A stretch of DNA of 64,000 nucleotides from Mesostigma viride. Its lineage: Eukaryota > Streptophyta > Mesostigmatophyceae > Mesostigmatales > Mesostigmataceae. Where the stretch lies: NCBI GenBank assembly GCA_009746045.1, contig RPFO01000985.1:32766-96765 (forward strand). Direction: 5' to 3'. How positions within the stretch are numbered: the first letter of the stretch is position 1; every line of letters begins with the position of its first letter. Positions 9,690 to 22,101 of this stretch are shown piece by piece. The notes under the pieces were generated by a model that ran no database searches, was not told the DNA's origin, and worked only from the letters and a program-made list of their open reading frames with translations. A program made the position numbers and the translations under genes.

Positions 9690-11456
9690 GCCTAACATGG
9701 CTGATGAAGGCGTTTATGGAATGGTGCGGCTAGGTGCAGGGTTGTGTTGCCTAACATGGCTGCTGAAGGCGTTCATGGGTGCGGCTAGGTGCAAGGTCGC
9801 GTTGCCTAATCGCAACCTTTCTAAATTTTTCGCTCGTTGGACCAACGGTCTACCAGGTAACGGTTAAGAGAGGTAGGGCGCGAAGTTGAAAGTTTGGAAC
9901 GGCACTGTCGTCATGCGGCTATTTCACGGCACCATAACGGCCTTTATTTCAGTTATGTTCAGTTCAGTTTATTCCCACGCCGGTTCCCTAGCCTTGCCCG
10001 TACCGGCTTCGGAATAAACGGATGCCGGAACCGTATCCTTGTTCCAATTTTTAACAGGCAGGTACTACTTATATAAAGCCCGAACTAAGAGCTCTTTTGT
10101 AGAATGTTCTCACTGCCTAATTGCTTTAGTGACTTTGCGTTAATAATTGTCGGCTGTCAGTCTGTCAGCCAACAATCAGAAATCGTTGTCGCACTTCATA
10201 ACCTGCTCCAATGGTTGTCCGGCAAAGGCAGGACCAAGCGTTTTCTAGGGTCTGGCAGGACGGCGGTTTTTTAAATGCCTGTGGCTTTCATTGGTGAATA
10301 CTAGTTACTGTACCTGTAAATTTATCGGCAGTTTGCGGCTCCGACCGTTCTAAAAGGCTTTGAGACAAGTAGTAACCAGTGGAAAGGTAAGATGTCATGA
10401 CAATACGGAAGATCGCTTGGCTGGAATCACTCGAGACATTCCGCCTGCCGCTGGCTACGGATGTGACCTAGTCGCAATCTTTTTTTTTGCGCAAATTCAA
10501 AAAAACGCGTCTGACGTAGCCCTAGCCGTTGTTCGCAGTCAAGTCAGTGCTGGGGCTAGCGGGCAGTGAGGGCACATACACGCTAGCTCGAGCGATGGGG
10601 CAACCGATTTCCATACGTAACCAATCAATGCAACCACCGAATAACAAGCGCTGTAGGTGTGGCAGCAGGGGTGGCAGCGAGAACCGCACTAGAAGCGGTT
10701 CTAGTAGCGACGACATGTGAGTGACATAAGTAACGGAGAATAAACAGAGCGAGATTCTGGAGCTATCCAAAACCTACAAGGCCGTCATGGACAGGCTGTG
10801 ATCGAAGAGGAATGGAGCCGGGAAAATGAGCAACTGCGTAGCTGAGCAAGGATACTTATGAGAATTGCTTGGCAGGTTGCATTGGAAGGCCCATAGACCG
10901 CAAAAGCGGCATTCTGAGCAAAAGCTGGTTTCTTAGTATAGCATGAACTCTGAATACTTGATTTCTTGTCCTCTTACATGCGTGGTCAAGTTCATGAAGA
11001 TGACCATCATGAAGTACCGTCCTTGGGCATTTTTGTGCGTACATGCCCGTTTGTTGTCAAAGCACGTCCATGCAGACCTGAATCCCATGCAAGCCCCAAG
11101 CGTCAATTGCGACTATCTTTGCAAAGGAAAAGCATCTAGACATGTTCTGATGAAGCCAGTAAGGTCAAATGTTTCATGGTGCTTCCTCATAAGCCACATA
11201 GTAGATTAGATACTAACTTGGTTGGTCCATGCGTGAGTATGTGCATGTTGTCATCAGTTTGCTACCTACTTTTTAATTACCTTGCCTACTTACTAGCTTT
11301 GTTATTGAAGGTATTTTCCTAATTTTGCACTGGAATTCATTCCTTACATCACTACTATTCTTTCTCCCCTTTGCAATCGCAACAGGAGGGACGGAATGTT
11401 ATCTTCTCCGCGGTCATGAGGTTGTCCCTTCTGCGTGGTAAGTGTCATAAAGTTGA
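9690..11456. other. CACTA interior without recognised gene
   Basis: No protein was recognised. There is a direct repeat of CCTAACATGGCTG about 9690-9765, and an A/T run around 10481-10505. The missing transposase exons should lie here or in the following repeats, but I could not find them. Confidence 0.4.
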
Positions 11457-12060
11457 TTAGTCCCTTGGTCCCTCACTTGCTCCTTGCTTCCTTGCATGCT
11501 TGCTTGCTGAGTTCGATAAACCCCTTGCTTCCTTGCATGCTTGTTTCCGTCTTTGCGTGCTTGCTTGCTTCTTTGCGTGGTTGCTTTCTTCCTTGATTAG
11601 GCCCTTGCTTGGTTGTTTAGCCGCTTGCTGAATTTGATTAGTTCCTTGCTTTATTCCCTTGCTTCCTTGCATGCGTGCTTCCTGAATGTAATTAGTCCCT
11701 TGCTTCCTTTCTTAGTCCCATGCTTCCTTTGTAAGCCACTCTTCCTCGCATGCTTGCTGAATTTAATTAATGCCTTGCTTCCTTTGATATGACCTTGCCT
11801 ACTTGGTTAGGCCGTTCCTTCCCTGCATGCTTGACCACTTGCTGAATGGAATCAGTCCCCTGATTCCTTTGTTAGGCCCTTGCTTCCTTTGTTAGCCCCT
11901 CTTCCTTGCATGCTTGCAATTGCTTGCTTGCTGAATCTAATCAGTCCCTTGCTTCCTTTGTTAGGCCCTTGCTTCCTTATTTAGCCACTCTCGTCCTTGC
12001 GCGCATGTACGCTTGCTTGCTGAATTCAATTAGTCCCTTGCCCTGAAGAAATTTAGTCTA
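11457..12060. repeat. Degenerate minisatellite rich in CTTGCTTCC
   Basis: About 600 bp made of irregular units containing CCCTTGCTTCCTTTG and TTGCATGCTTGCTTGCTG with GAATTYAATYAGT linkers. It lies in the CACTA interior and has no plausible frame. Confidence 0.7.
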
Positions 12061-12092
12061 GTTACCCTGGAGCTTCACAGTTAATAAACGTG

Positions 12093-14055
12093 TTCATGTC
12101 CCACGTAGCTCCCACAAAAACCAGCATCTTCATTAAAACAATAAGTGGAAGCATACATGTGACACTAATTGACATGCCCGGAGGCACGCCGTTCAAGGCC
12201 CTTCATGAAGTACGTTGCCCTAGAGGCAACCAAGACAAGGGTGGGTGGGTGGGGAGCAAAGAAAGAGGCCGACAAAACCAGCCAGAGCGGCTTTTAGTCG
12301 CAAAACCTCCCTTATCCCTAGCTAACTGACGTCATTAAACCCTTATGTTTAGTGGATGCTAGTAAGACGCTAACCGTACAGACCGGGGGTAGAATATCCC
12401 GAATCTGCACGGCTAGTATTAAATAATGCGTAGGTTGTTCTTTTCAGGGGCACTGCACCTCACGCCCCGTTCCGCCCGGGTATAATCAACCCAAGCGCGG
12501 AACGCACATCTTATTTAATTCATTTTTCAACCATGCACTATATTGCATCTACTAATCACAAAAGCTCTAGCCAAACAGCTACGAGTAAACACTGCGACCT
12601 ATAAGCCGCTCATCCAGCGGCCTCTTGTTCCCGCATTCACGTATAGAAGAAACTCCGTTCAAAGAACCCCGATTCATGTCCCACGTAGCTCCCACAAAAA
12701 CCAGCATCTTCATTAAAACAATAAGTGGAAGCATACATGTGACACTAATTGACATGCCCGGAGGCACGCCGTTCAAGGCCCTTCATGAAGTACGTTGCCC
12801 AATCACCCCCGCCCTGGCTTTCCCTTGAAGCCGCACTCCACCTTGCTTGTTGTCACAAGTGACCGCCCTGCCGCAAAACGGGAGCCCCCCACATCGGGAG
12901 GCGTGTGCCCGGCGGCTGTGGATGCATGGCCAGGCCCAAAAAGGCCCAGCGCATTTGCACTGCGATTGCGCACGGCCAGCCTATCATGACCCCTCTCGGG
13001 GCCCCGAGTCGGTACCGCTATGGCCGTCTCCCCATAGACCCGGGGTGCTTCGAGAAAAAACGTGGACCTAGCCCAGGCCCCGCCAGCCCGGATGCCCGAG
13101 GCCACAGCCCCAGGCACCTGGCTGAACGAGAGTCCGTTCAGCCAAGACCGCATTCCCCCCGAGGTTTCTATGCGTGGGGAAAAAATTTCTAGCTTAGACG
13201 CTTTTCCCATCGCCGTCCCCAGCCCCAACCACCCCCCCTCGGCGGAAGGCAATTGCAAAGTTTGCTGGCCAGCAGCAATTTCCGAAGAAAAAGCCGCAGG
13301 CCGCGGACCGAGACACGGGTCGCCAGTGCCAGCCATCCGGCTCCAACCCGGGGTGCAAGCATCCCCAGGTACGGAGCACCAGCTCGCGCACTGGCCCGAC
13401 CAAGCGACAGTTGAGCACCTGTCACGGCATCCGGCCCACCAAAGACCCCAAGCTGGGGAAAAGGTGCGGACCGGAGGTAATCTTTTTCTTTTCTTTTAGT
13501 TAACCGGGCGAGGAACTACGCCTGGCCGGTTAACAACTGGAAGTCTCACCACTGGCCAAGTGGCCAGTGCAACCAGTGCTTTTGGGATTTTGCTCCGCAG
13601 CACCCATAGCTGCGGCTGCCGCCGCAACGACAACGAGCAAAGAAAGAGGCCGACAAAACCAGCCAGAGCGGCTTTTAGTCGCAAAACCTCCCTTATCCCT
13701 AGCTAACTGACGTCATTAAACCCTTATGTTTAGTGGATGCTAGTAAGACGCTAACCGTACAGACCGGGGGTAGAATATCCCGAATCTGCACGGCTAGTAT
13801 TAAATAATGCGTAGGTTGTTCTTTTCAGGGGCACTGCACCTCACGCCCCGTTCCGCCCGGGTATAATCAACCCAAGCGCGGAACGCACATTTTATTTAAT
13901 TCATTTTTCAACCATGCACTATATTGCATCTACTAATCACAAAAGCTCTAGCCAAACAGCTACGAGTAAACACTGCGACCTATAAGCCGCTCATCCAGCG
14001 GCCTCTTGTTCCCGCATTCACGTATAGAAGAAACTCCGTTCAAAGAACCCCGATT
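12093..14055 (+). repeat. Tandem duplication A-B / A'-C-B' inside CACTA
   Basis: Block A (12093-12220) recurs as A' (12673-12800), both 128 bp. Block B (12254-12674) recurs as B' (13635-14055), both 421 bp, with at least one C/T difference. In the first unit A and B are 33 bp apart; in the second an 834-bp GC-rich segment C lies between them. The frame at 12625-12828 reads SIFIKTISGSIHVTLI across the B/A' junction, weakly like the first strands of ubiquitin. I regard that as a hint only. The layout fits a tandem duplication followed by deletion of C from one copy. Confidence 0.8.
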
Positions 14056-14569
14056 TTCCCTTTTTCAATGCATCGGTCATATGCAATGTCGTGGTTTCTT
14101 GGTCTTGCACATCTCAATAATGGCGGTGCTAGGCTTTCACTTGGGTCACCCTTTCAATGTTTTGTACCAGTCAGAAGTATCTTTTTTTATGCCGAGCATG
14201 ATGTTGTTTGCTATGCCTTTGGTCTGGTTAGGTGTACATGTGCACATGCTGCAGCCCAGCGTTTCTAATCATGGTCCTGTTTAATGCCTTTTTTCCCCCT
14301 TCCTGGTTTATGCGTGCAGGTAAATGTGCAACGAAGCACAGTTTGGCAGAGTATATGAAGAACCAAATGATCTACAAGATCTGCCAAACGATGAAGAAAC
14401 AATCCTCTTTTTGTTGTGATTTATTTTTTGCCTATGAATAAAAGATTTTTAAAATAATATTTATCAATGTAATAAATGCACTGATTGTGAGTCATGCCCC
14501 TGTTGTAATCATCTTGTATTGTCGTATTTCTGACGGTCCCTGATAACACCATTTTTTTGTCCCAGAATG

Positions 14570-14976
14570 GCTGGAGAATTCGCCTGTGCATGTTCTTGAT
14601 TTTCTTGAGATTCTACTCGTTTTTTTGTCCTGAGATTGTCCTGAGATTTTCTTGAGATTCTACTCGTTTTTTTTGTCCTGAGATTGTCCTGAGATTTTGT
14701 CCTGAGATTGTCCTGAGATTGTCCTGAGATTTTGTCCTGAGATTTTCACTACAAAGTCAAAATCTCAAGACCTGAGTTTTTCACCAGAATCTCAGGACCC
14801 GAGGTGTGCACTTACCAGATTTTGTGAAGACGAAATATCAGGATTATCTCAGGACAATCTCAGGAAAACTCAGGATTAATCTCAGGACAATCTCAAGATA
14901 TTCTCAGGACATCTCAGGATTTCTCAGGATTTCTCAAGATTTGTCAAAAAAAAACTCAGGAGAATCTCAAGAGATC
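14570..14976. repeat. CACTA right subterminal repeats
   Basis: Repeated TGTCCTGAGATTGTCCTGAG units (about 14630-14745) and then the opposite orientation CTCAGGACAATCTCAGGA (14845-14940) mirror the left subterminal array. They are cut at 14976 by the chromovirus and finish at 24431-24451. Confidence 0.75.
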
Positions 14977-15754
14977 TGTAACAAGCAAAAATGACTTTGT
15001 TGTTACATCCTTTGTTTTGTGAATGTTTGGCTTTTATTTGAGGACTTTTGGATCAGTATTGAGAAAGTTATGAGGTTTCTAAGACGACGGTACTTGGAGC
15101 TGATACTTTGTCAGCCAACTGATAGGAACCCTCATTGGTCGTGGCCTGATCCACGTAGGGTTGTAGTTTGTTGGCTGATACTACTGATAGGAGCCCTCAT
15201 TGGTCGTGGCCTGATCCACGTGGGGTTGTAGTTTGTTAGTTGGTACTATTGAGTCTTAAATGCTCCTTTGGGACTTCAGTGCTCACGACAGATTTAGGAT
15301 CTCATGGAAAGATTCTGCCAGGCTGTGTGTGGTGTTGTTCTGTTTTGTGTGACTAGGATGGATACGAAGATCTTGTATAGGATTCCATGGTTCTGATTGG
15401 TTCTCTTCAGGCTAAGGTTGGAGCAAGCTCGACAAGCACGTCGATATCAAGGACGTGGGGTCGCCATTGTTGCTACGTTGGTTTTGATTCACCATGGTAT
15501 AATAAAGCTTGGCTTTGTTGTCCAATCCATAAGAGCCCCTTGGCTATAGACGTCCTTCAGTTCCACAGAGGTCGTCTATACACGAGCTTGTCTTTGTGTC
15601 TACAAGGGGTGTGATTCCCTAAATCACGTGCTGTGGAATTTCCATCTCAACGTTGCTCGGATACTTGAAGTTCTGCAACTCAGGAAAGCAACCCAGGTAA
15701 AAGATCTTTCATATTGGACTGTGGATGATGTGATGATCATTTTTAGTCGTTACA
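14977..15754 (+). repeat. Gypsy 5' LTR
   Basis: 778 bp, starting TGTAACAAGC and ending TCGTTACA. It contains an internal direct repeat of about 60 bp (roughly 15118-15178 and 15180-15240) built on CCCTCATTGGTCGTGGCC. TATAATAAAGCTTGG at about 15499 may be part of promoter or polyadenylation signals. Confidence 0.93.
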
Positions 15755-15755
15755 T

Positions 15756-15767
15756 TGGTATCGGAGG
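15756..15767 (+). promoter_or_regulatory. Primer binding site, initiator tRNA-Met type
   Basis: TGGTATCGGAGG starts one base after the 5' LTR. It resembles the usual TGGTATCAGAGC complement of the initiator tRNA-Met 3' end, with two mismatches. Confidence 0.7.
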
Positions 15768-16128
15768 ATCTCTACTTTGGTGTTTCTCTTGAAGTCGCAA
15801 CCTTCCGGGTAGTACAACGTTGATCAGATGTCTGTCATCCGAGAAGATTCATAGAGTTGCGGAAAACTTACGGTGTTACAGACTGAGACACATCCTGATG
15901 TGACTGTCTTGCTCTGTAACACTAGAAGTCAGCCGTAACCGTTGTCTCTACTAGGCAGACGATCGCGACTCCATGTGGAAGTATGAGTAGTTCGAAGACA
16001 CAATCACCTTTACCCCCTACTAATCAAGGTTTGGAGATCCGTCATCATCTCTGGAACCCATTGCTAGGGAAGGTGCTGAGACAACTGCTCGTACTCCACG
16101 GCGTCAACTTGATTTCAACCGTACTTCT

Positions 16129-17489
16129 ATGTCTGAAGTGAGGCGGCCCTCGTTGTCCATAGGGCCCAAGTTTTCCGTCATTGCATCTGGTCTCCAACCA
16201 GGCGAACCATCGCTGACAGGCGTGGGTCGAGGAGCGTCACTGTCGCCCAGGATTCCAAGCGCGCGAACGAGTCCTGTGCGGAGTGCATCATCTTCATTTC
16301 TTTTCCCGCTAAATACCACGCCTGGAAGAGACGGGACCAGACTTGCAGCGGATCGCCTCTCAGCAGCTAAAATCAGATTATTACACGATGAACAACACGC
16401 AGCGATGTATAGAAAGATGGTGGAGGAGGTGGAACAGGATGTGGGAAGACTTCGTCAGAGAATTGAGGAGGAGGAGGCGGCCATGCGTGACATGGTTGCT
16501 GGATTGGGGAGAGAGGCTCCTCGGTTGGGTGACGGAAGGGTTTTACCTAATAGTACCGCAGTTACTACGAGGAATGAGACGCAGGATAGCGATAGGCAGG
16601 ATCCAGCGCAGACGACCTCGGTCACCTTCACCACCCCCGCCAGCGACGTCCCCGTGACCGTCACTATACCACCGCATCAAGGTTCCGCCCCGCCATTTCC
16701 AAAAATCGAATCCGTAGACAAGCTGTCGCTCACCAATCTAACCCACCGCAGTTTCGATCATTTCTCTACTCGATTCCAGGATGTGTTCGCTATCCACTTT
16801 GCTAACTACGGCAAACGAGCGGAAGAACGACTTTCCCTGGACATCCAGAAGAAGATGGTTCGACAGCGAATGAGCGACAGTGCAGCCGACAGGTTTGATG
16901 AGTTTTTACGATCCTCAGCAGGTAATACTTGCAAGGATTTGCCATCTCTCATGCTTTCATTTCGACGTTTTCTCCTTCCCCAGGACCAGCTCCGTCTGGA
17001 CCGGGACGCGTTGGCCAACTGTACTCAGTCCGGCCTGACACTACCACAATACGTAGAGACGTTTACCAACCTGAGGGCCAAAATCCCCCAGTGCTCTGAT
17101 TCTGAAGCTCTTCACAGGTTTCTGCATGGGCTTCCCCTCAAGTCAGGGTGGATATTGACAAGCATTTCTCCCCTTTCGACTATGTCGAGTGGAAGTGGGA
17201 TACTGTGCTGTCTTATGCCCTCACGCTGTGCCGTGTCCCTGACTTTTCCCTCAAGTGGGAGCCTGCTGCAGGCAACCAGGCGCCTGCTGTTAAGAAGCCC
17301 CTGAACCAGCTGAACGCTGTGATGGAGGAGCTCAGTGCCATGGAGCAGTCCAAAGGAGCCTGTTTCACGTGTGGCCAGCTGGGACACTTTGCACGGGATT
17401 GCCCCAAGCGAGACCAGTTCCCAGCGACACCAAGGGTCCTCAGGGGGTTCTTCCATTCACCAGACCATCCACCTTCCCTCCTGGGGTGA
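16129..17489 (+). CDS. Gypsy gag, capsid-like domain and CCHC knuckle
   Basis: Two overlapping frames (16129-17304 and 17148-17489) together give a gag-like polyprotein. The first part is disordered, then a coiled segment (about residues 85-120) and a retrotransposon gag capsid-like helical region (about 190-330) with LTLPQYVETF and LHRFLHGLP. After a frame change at about 17140 come the linker and a zinc knuckle, CFTCGQLGHFARDC, with C-x2-C-x4-H-x4-C spacing. Gag packages the element RNA in the cytoplasm. The frame change may be a missing base rather than a programmed shift. Confidence 0.8.
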
Positions 17490-17828
17490 GCCAGAGCGAC
17501 CACAGGGCACAGCCTGGGTTTAGACCCAACTTCCAGGCTTCGGGCAAGGGACCCTTCCAGCCCAAGGGATTCACAGCAAGACAGGCGTCGGATGGTCAAC
17601 GCCCTGTGGCACCTCCTAGCAGAGGAGGAGGAGGGAGAAGGGAGGCAGACGGCATAGAGGATCAGCAGGTGCAGCCTTCAGTGGGGAGCTCGTCTTCAGA
17701 TCATCCTCCTGAGCTGCCAAAAAACTAGTGGAGCCCCCAGGACTACGTCCAGCGGTGGAGTTAACTGGTTTGCCTGCTGTGCATGTCCGTCCTGTGAACA
17801 ACTTGTTGCCTCTGATTCCACCACCCCA

Positions 17829-18236
17829 TTGGGCCCTCCTATTCCCAGTCAACTCTTGAAGTTCCAGGCTAGGCTGTTGAACGTGCCAGTCCCTTTGGCT
17901 CAGCCTTTATGTCTCTTCATGATTGACTCAGGTGCAGGAAGTAACTACATTTCCACTTCCTTGGTGCAGGAGCTGCATCTACCAGTGCTCCCCCACCCTG
18001 TGCCTGTTAAGGTCCAATATTCTGATGGTAGGCAGAGTAACTCACCTGGCTACGTGCAACTGCTTTTTCAAGTGTGCTCACGTCAAACCTTGTCTGTCAC
18101 AGCAGATGTCATTCCACTCACTGCTGCTGATGTGATTTGGGGATGCCATGGTTGGAGTCTGCTAATCCTGCCATCTTGTGGTCTGAGAAGGTGGTGCAGT
18201 TTCAGGATGGGTCAGTGTGGGACGCCACCACAGTGA
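17829..18236 (+). CDS. Gypsy aspartic protease
   Basis: Reads CLFMIDSGAGSNYIS about 30 residues in. The D-S-G-A catalytic loop is typical of retropepsins, which cut the gag-pol polyprotein. The end of the domain (VIWG and then MPWLESANP) changes frame inside a G run at about 18138-18141, which looks like a missing G. It is followed by the spacer to the reverse transcriptase (18137-18693). Confidence 0.8.
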   Translation: MGPPIPSQLLKFQARLLNVPVPLAQPLCLFMIDSGAGSNYISTSLVQELHLPVLPHPVPVKVQYSDGRQSNSPGYVQLLFQVCSRQTLSVTADVIPLTAADVIWGCHGWSLLILPSCGLRRWCSFRMGQCGTPPQ

Positions 18237-18626
18237 TTAAGGGGGGAGAAAGACCAGTCACAGAGTGCTGTTCTACTAATGAGGCTGTCAATGATGGGAG
18301 AGGGGTTGCAGGTGCCAAGGAGGACGTCAAGGTGCCTTCACTGGAAGAGAAACGTGCTGCCTTACTTAAGCACGTATGGTCTGCCAATCACACCTTGTCT
18401 TACCTGGCTACTTACCCAGTGGAACACGTCTTTCTCTTACAGTTGGTTCCAACTCACCCTCTGATGAGACTCATGGCCACACGGTGAATGCTGTGAACCC
18501 AGTACCAGCTGTCACAGAGGAGGAGCAGAAGCTGCATGATGCCCTTTTGGACAGGTTTGCTGCCATTTTTGAGGACAAAATGCCACAGTACCCCCTGAAG
18601 GGCCAATCACTCATGTCATCAAGCTT

Positions 18627-19255
18627 GTGGATGGTGCCAGGCCTCCCTTTGTTCCCATGTACAGGATGGGGCCAGCTGAGATGGCAGAGCTGAAGGTGAT
18701 CTTGACAGGCCTGTTGGAAGCTGGACTCATTCTTCCTGCCAATAGTCCTTTCAGCTCTGGGTGTTTGCTTGTCCCCAAGCATGATGGTGGATGGCGGTTG
18801 TGCATTGATCTGAGAGGCCTGAACAAGGTCACGTGAAGTCCAAGTATCCCTTGCCACGGATTGATGAGCTGCTAGAGAGGACAGCTGGATCATCTTACTT
18901 CACCAAGTTTGACCTTAGACACGCGTTCTGGCAGATCAGGATAGCTACTGAGGACATTCCAAAAACTGCATTCTCCACACCCTGGGGTCAGTTCCAGTGG
19001 ACTGTGATGCCCATGGGGGCCTCCAACAGCCCAGCTACGATGCAGATGTTTGTGAATGCTATCTTTGGCCATCTGACAGGGAACTCTCTGCCTCAGATCT
19101 CCCCTGATCTCAGGAATCCCAGGTTCAAAGACATTGCCCACCTGTGTGACCCTGCAAGACCCGTGTTCAGGACCTGCGTGGTGGCCTACATGGACGACAT
19201 CCTGGTGCACTCAAAGACGTTCAAGGAGCATCTGGAGAACGTGGAGGAGGTCTGA
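18627..19255 (+). CDS. Gypsy reverse transcriptase
   Basis: Two frames (18627-18836 and 18833-19255) carry the polymerase. The first has GCLLVPKHDGGWRLCIDLRG; the second has YFTKFDLRHAFWQIRI, MPMGASNSPATMQ and the catalytic YMDD in VVAYMDDILVHS. The break at 18835 turns a valine-coding position into TGA after one lost base. All catalytic aspartates are present. The enzyme copies element RNA into DNA in cytoplasmic particles. Confidence 0.9.
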
Positions 19256-19275
19256 AGGTCATCCAGCACTACCAC

Positions 19276-20361
19276 TTGTCTGTCAAGAGGTCTAAGGTGG
19301 AGTGGGGGCATGAAGTGGGGTTCCTAGGGTACAAGTTGAGTTCCTTGGGTATGACACCTGACAATGCTAAGATTGCTGCCATCCTTGAGTGGCCTGTGTT
19401 GCAGTCTGCACATGATGTCAAGTCCTTCCTGGGCATGGTGGGGTGGTACAGGCGTTTTATCCCTGACATGGCTGCCATCTCCACCCCCTTGCTTGAGTTA
19501 ATCAAGAAGGATGTTCAGTTTGAGTGGACAGATAGGTGTCAGCAGGCCTTTGACCTGTTGAAGCAGAAGCTCACATCCACCCCTGTGCTAGTGGGTCCCA
19601 ACCCAGATCTACCTTATCAGGTTAGGTCAGACGCCTCTCAAGGCGCCATAGGTGCTGTGCTGATGCAAGACCATGGCTATGGACCACAGCCAGTGGAGTA
19701 CATGTCTAAAACCATGAGCTCAGCTGAACGTAACTACCCTGTACACGAGCAGGAGTTGCTGGGTTTAGTGGTAGCATGTCACAAGTGGGAGCATCTGTTG
19801 AAGGGAGCTCAGTTTTCTGTGGCTAGCAGTGCTACAGATGGGCTAGGGCAAGAGTCTATCACCCTGATGACTGACCACAGGCCCTTGGTGCACGTGCTAG
19901 AACAGAGTAGGATGAGTAAGAGGATGGCTGGGTGGATGGAGTACCTAGGGGGGTTCTATCCTTTCTCTGTGCAGTATGTCCCAGGATCACAGAATGTGGT
20001 GCCAGACGCCCTCTCTAGAAGAAGGGATCTGATGGGAGCATTTCACGAGGATCTGGATATTTGTGCTGCCATGGTTTCTGTAGTAGAGTGTGGTGCTGTC
20101 ACCAGGGCACAGGCAGCTAACCAGCAAACCTCCAAGCTGAGCCCACACCCTGTAGAGGCTAGCTTCAGTCACGAGATGCTCATTGACCAGGGCTTTGTCC
20201 CAGGGTCGACAGGCGTCCAGGGTGGGGGTCAGTCACTGCAGAGCAGTCTTAGGGAGGTTCTGCTAGCAGCCAGCCCACTCTCACTACACAACCAAGCACA
20301 GAGAATCCTAGGAGGGGGAAGGGACGGCCCAGGAAGTGGATACTGGAGCCAGGGATGCTGA
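19276..20361 (+). CDS. Gypsy RT thumb, RNase H and linker
   Basis: The frame starts in the connection region (VEWGHEVGFLGYKLSSLGM), passes FLGMVGWYRRFIPDMA, and enters RNase H with VRSDASQGAIGAVLMQD, then NYPVHEQELLGLVVACHKW and LMTDHRPLVH. It ends with GSQNVVPDALSRR, the usual RNase H exit motif. About 110 further codons form a low-complexity linker. The catalytic D, E and D positions of RNase H are visible. Confidence 0.9.
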   Translation: MSVKRSKVEWGHEVGFLGYKLSSLGMTPDNAKIAAILEWPVLQSAHDVKSFLGMVGWYRRFIPDMAAISTPLLELIKKDVQFEWTDRCQQAFDLLKQKLTSTPVLVGPNPDLPYQVRSDASQGAIGAVLMQDHGYGPQPVEYMSKTMSSAERNYPVHEQELLGLVVACHKWEHLLKGAQFSVASSATDGLGQESITLMTDHRPLVHVLEQSRMSKRMAGWMEYLGGFYPFSVQYVPGSQNVVPDALSRRRDLMGAFHEDLDICAAMVSVVECGAVTRAQAANQQTSKLSPHPVEASFSHEMLIDQGFVPGSTGVQGGGQSLQSSLREVLLAASPLSLHNQAQRILGGGRDGPGSGYWSQGC

Positions 20362-20688
20362 CCAAGTCTAGAGGATTGGCAGCTGAGATCAAGGGGAAGT
20401 CACGTACACCTGTGGCTGATGTTCTGTCATCCAAGCATCTAGTCACTAGTCACCTGCAGGAGGGTGAGGTGCTGCAGCTGCAGCCTTTAGGACCTGGCAA
20501 ACAGCTAGTCCTGCCTAACCCATGAGTATAGCCCTGCTGGACGTGATTAAGGCCTTCACTAAAACTGAGGACCTGGCCACTAAGGCCATTCAGGAAGGAA
20601 GCTTTGGTAACAGACCTGTGGAGTACTGGGAGGGAGTCCTGTATGTCCACACCCAGGATGCAGATCATGTAGTAACCAGGAAGGTTAT

Positions 20689-21939
20689 GTGCCAGAAATG
20701 GCCATTCCCACTGTGTTGCATTGCTTCCATGACGACGTGACTGCATGTCATCCTGGGTATGCTAAGCTCTCCATGAAGTACAAGAGAGGTTTTGGTGGCC
20801 TGGCATGTTTCGTGATATCAAAGCCTATGTGGCTTCCTGTGACTCATGCCAAAGGAATAAGGTTAGGACCAGGCAGTGCCTATCTTTCCTATGGCCATGC
20901 CTATTCCCCTTCGACCCTGGATCAGTGTGACCATGGACTTCATTTGTGGCTTGCCTGTTTCTGATGCTGGCAATGACAGGATACTAGTGGTGATGGACAG
21001 GCTGTCTAGAATGTGCCACCTCATCCCCTGCAATGCCCATCTCACAGCTGCCCAGTGTGTAGAGTTGTTCATGAAGGAGTGTACAGATTGCATGGCATGC
21101 CACGTGTAATCATCACTGACCAGGATCCCTTGTGGATGTCTGGGTTTTGGAAGTCCTTCTTTGACATCCTAGACACTAAGTTGGCCTTTGGAGTAGCATA
21201 CAGGTGTGCCAGCACGGGGGCTGTGGAGAGGCTGAACCGTATTGTACGGGAATGCCAGAAGCACTATTGTACCCATGATAACAAGGAATGGGACAAGAAA
21301 CTTCCCTTCATAGAGTTTGCCATCAACAACTCACCCCTGGCTCCTCACCAAATGTCTCCATTTGTCATTTGCCATGGCCAGTGCCCCTTGACTCCATTTG
21401 ACCTGGAGTTACCTGATAGGGATGCTGAAGGCCCCTTCAGAAGACGCCTAACCTCTGTCCACCAGTTGATTGCATCCTTCCAGGAAGCTCACAGTATGGT
21501 GGCTGCTCAGATGTTGCATGCACAGGACAAGTATTTAAACAATGCTTGGCAACAGATGTTGGCTACACACACCTTTGTGGCTCCTGGTGACCTGGTGCTC
21601 TTGGAGGCTAATCGTGTGCTACCTGAAAAGGAGCAATGCAGGAAACTGCAACCCTTGTGGTTGGGACCTTACCCTGTCCTGAACACCTTCCACTATGGGA
21701 CTGTAGTTCAAGTCCAGGTGCCTTCCCACTGGAGGCTTAAGACTAACGTGTTTCACCTGGCCCAGCTCAAACTGTATAAACGCAATACCTTGCAGGGACG
21801 CCTTTCTGCCCATTACCATTTGAGCTGGATACTGAGGGGGAGAGGATATATGAAGTGGAGCAGCTGGTGGCTCACAGAGTCAAAGGAAAGGGTAGGACCA
21901 AGCAGCTGCAGTTTAAGGTGCACTGGAAAGGAGAGTTAG
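20689..21939 (+). CDS. Gypsy integrase
   Basis: Three overlapping frames (20689-20964, 20876-21109, 21013-21939) give the integrase. The zinc-binding region has histidines in HCFHDDVTACH and CDSCQ cysteines near 20835. The catalytic core shows VTMDFICGLP (first aspartate), VIITDQDPLW (second aspartate) and GAVERLNR, where the usual catalytic glutamate is kept. The C-terminal part contains LVLLEANRVLP and KLQPLWLGPYPV, the GPY/F module of chromoviruses. The frame moves twice by single bases. Confidence 0.88.
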
Positions 21940-22052
21940 AGTCTACTGCCACATGGCTGTGGTTGTCTGACTTGACTCACTGCCATGAGGTGGTCCAGGA
22001 GTATTGCCAAAGAAGGGGCTCACTCTTCCTTCTTGGTATACTGAGTTGGTGA
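21840..22052 (+). CDS. Integrase chromodomain
   Basis: After another frame change the polyprotein reads EQLVAHRVKGKGRTKQLQFK, then VHWKGE and ATWLWLSDLTHCHEVVQEY. The pattern (basic loop, V.W.G, W, terminal helix) is a chromodomain, which in chromoviruses directs integration toward particular chromatin marks. Which histone mark this one reads cannot be told from sequence. Confidence 0.8.
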   Translation, partial: ERIYEVEQLVAHRVKGKGRTKQLQFKVHWKGELESTATWLWLSDLTHCHEVVQEYCQRRGSLFLLGILSW

Positions 22053-22101
22053 AAACCACTGCTCCCCTTCCTATATCTCAGGACTAACGAATGGTTTCTT
22101 C

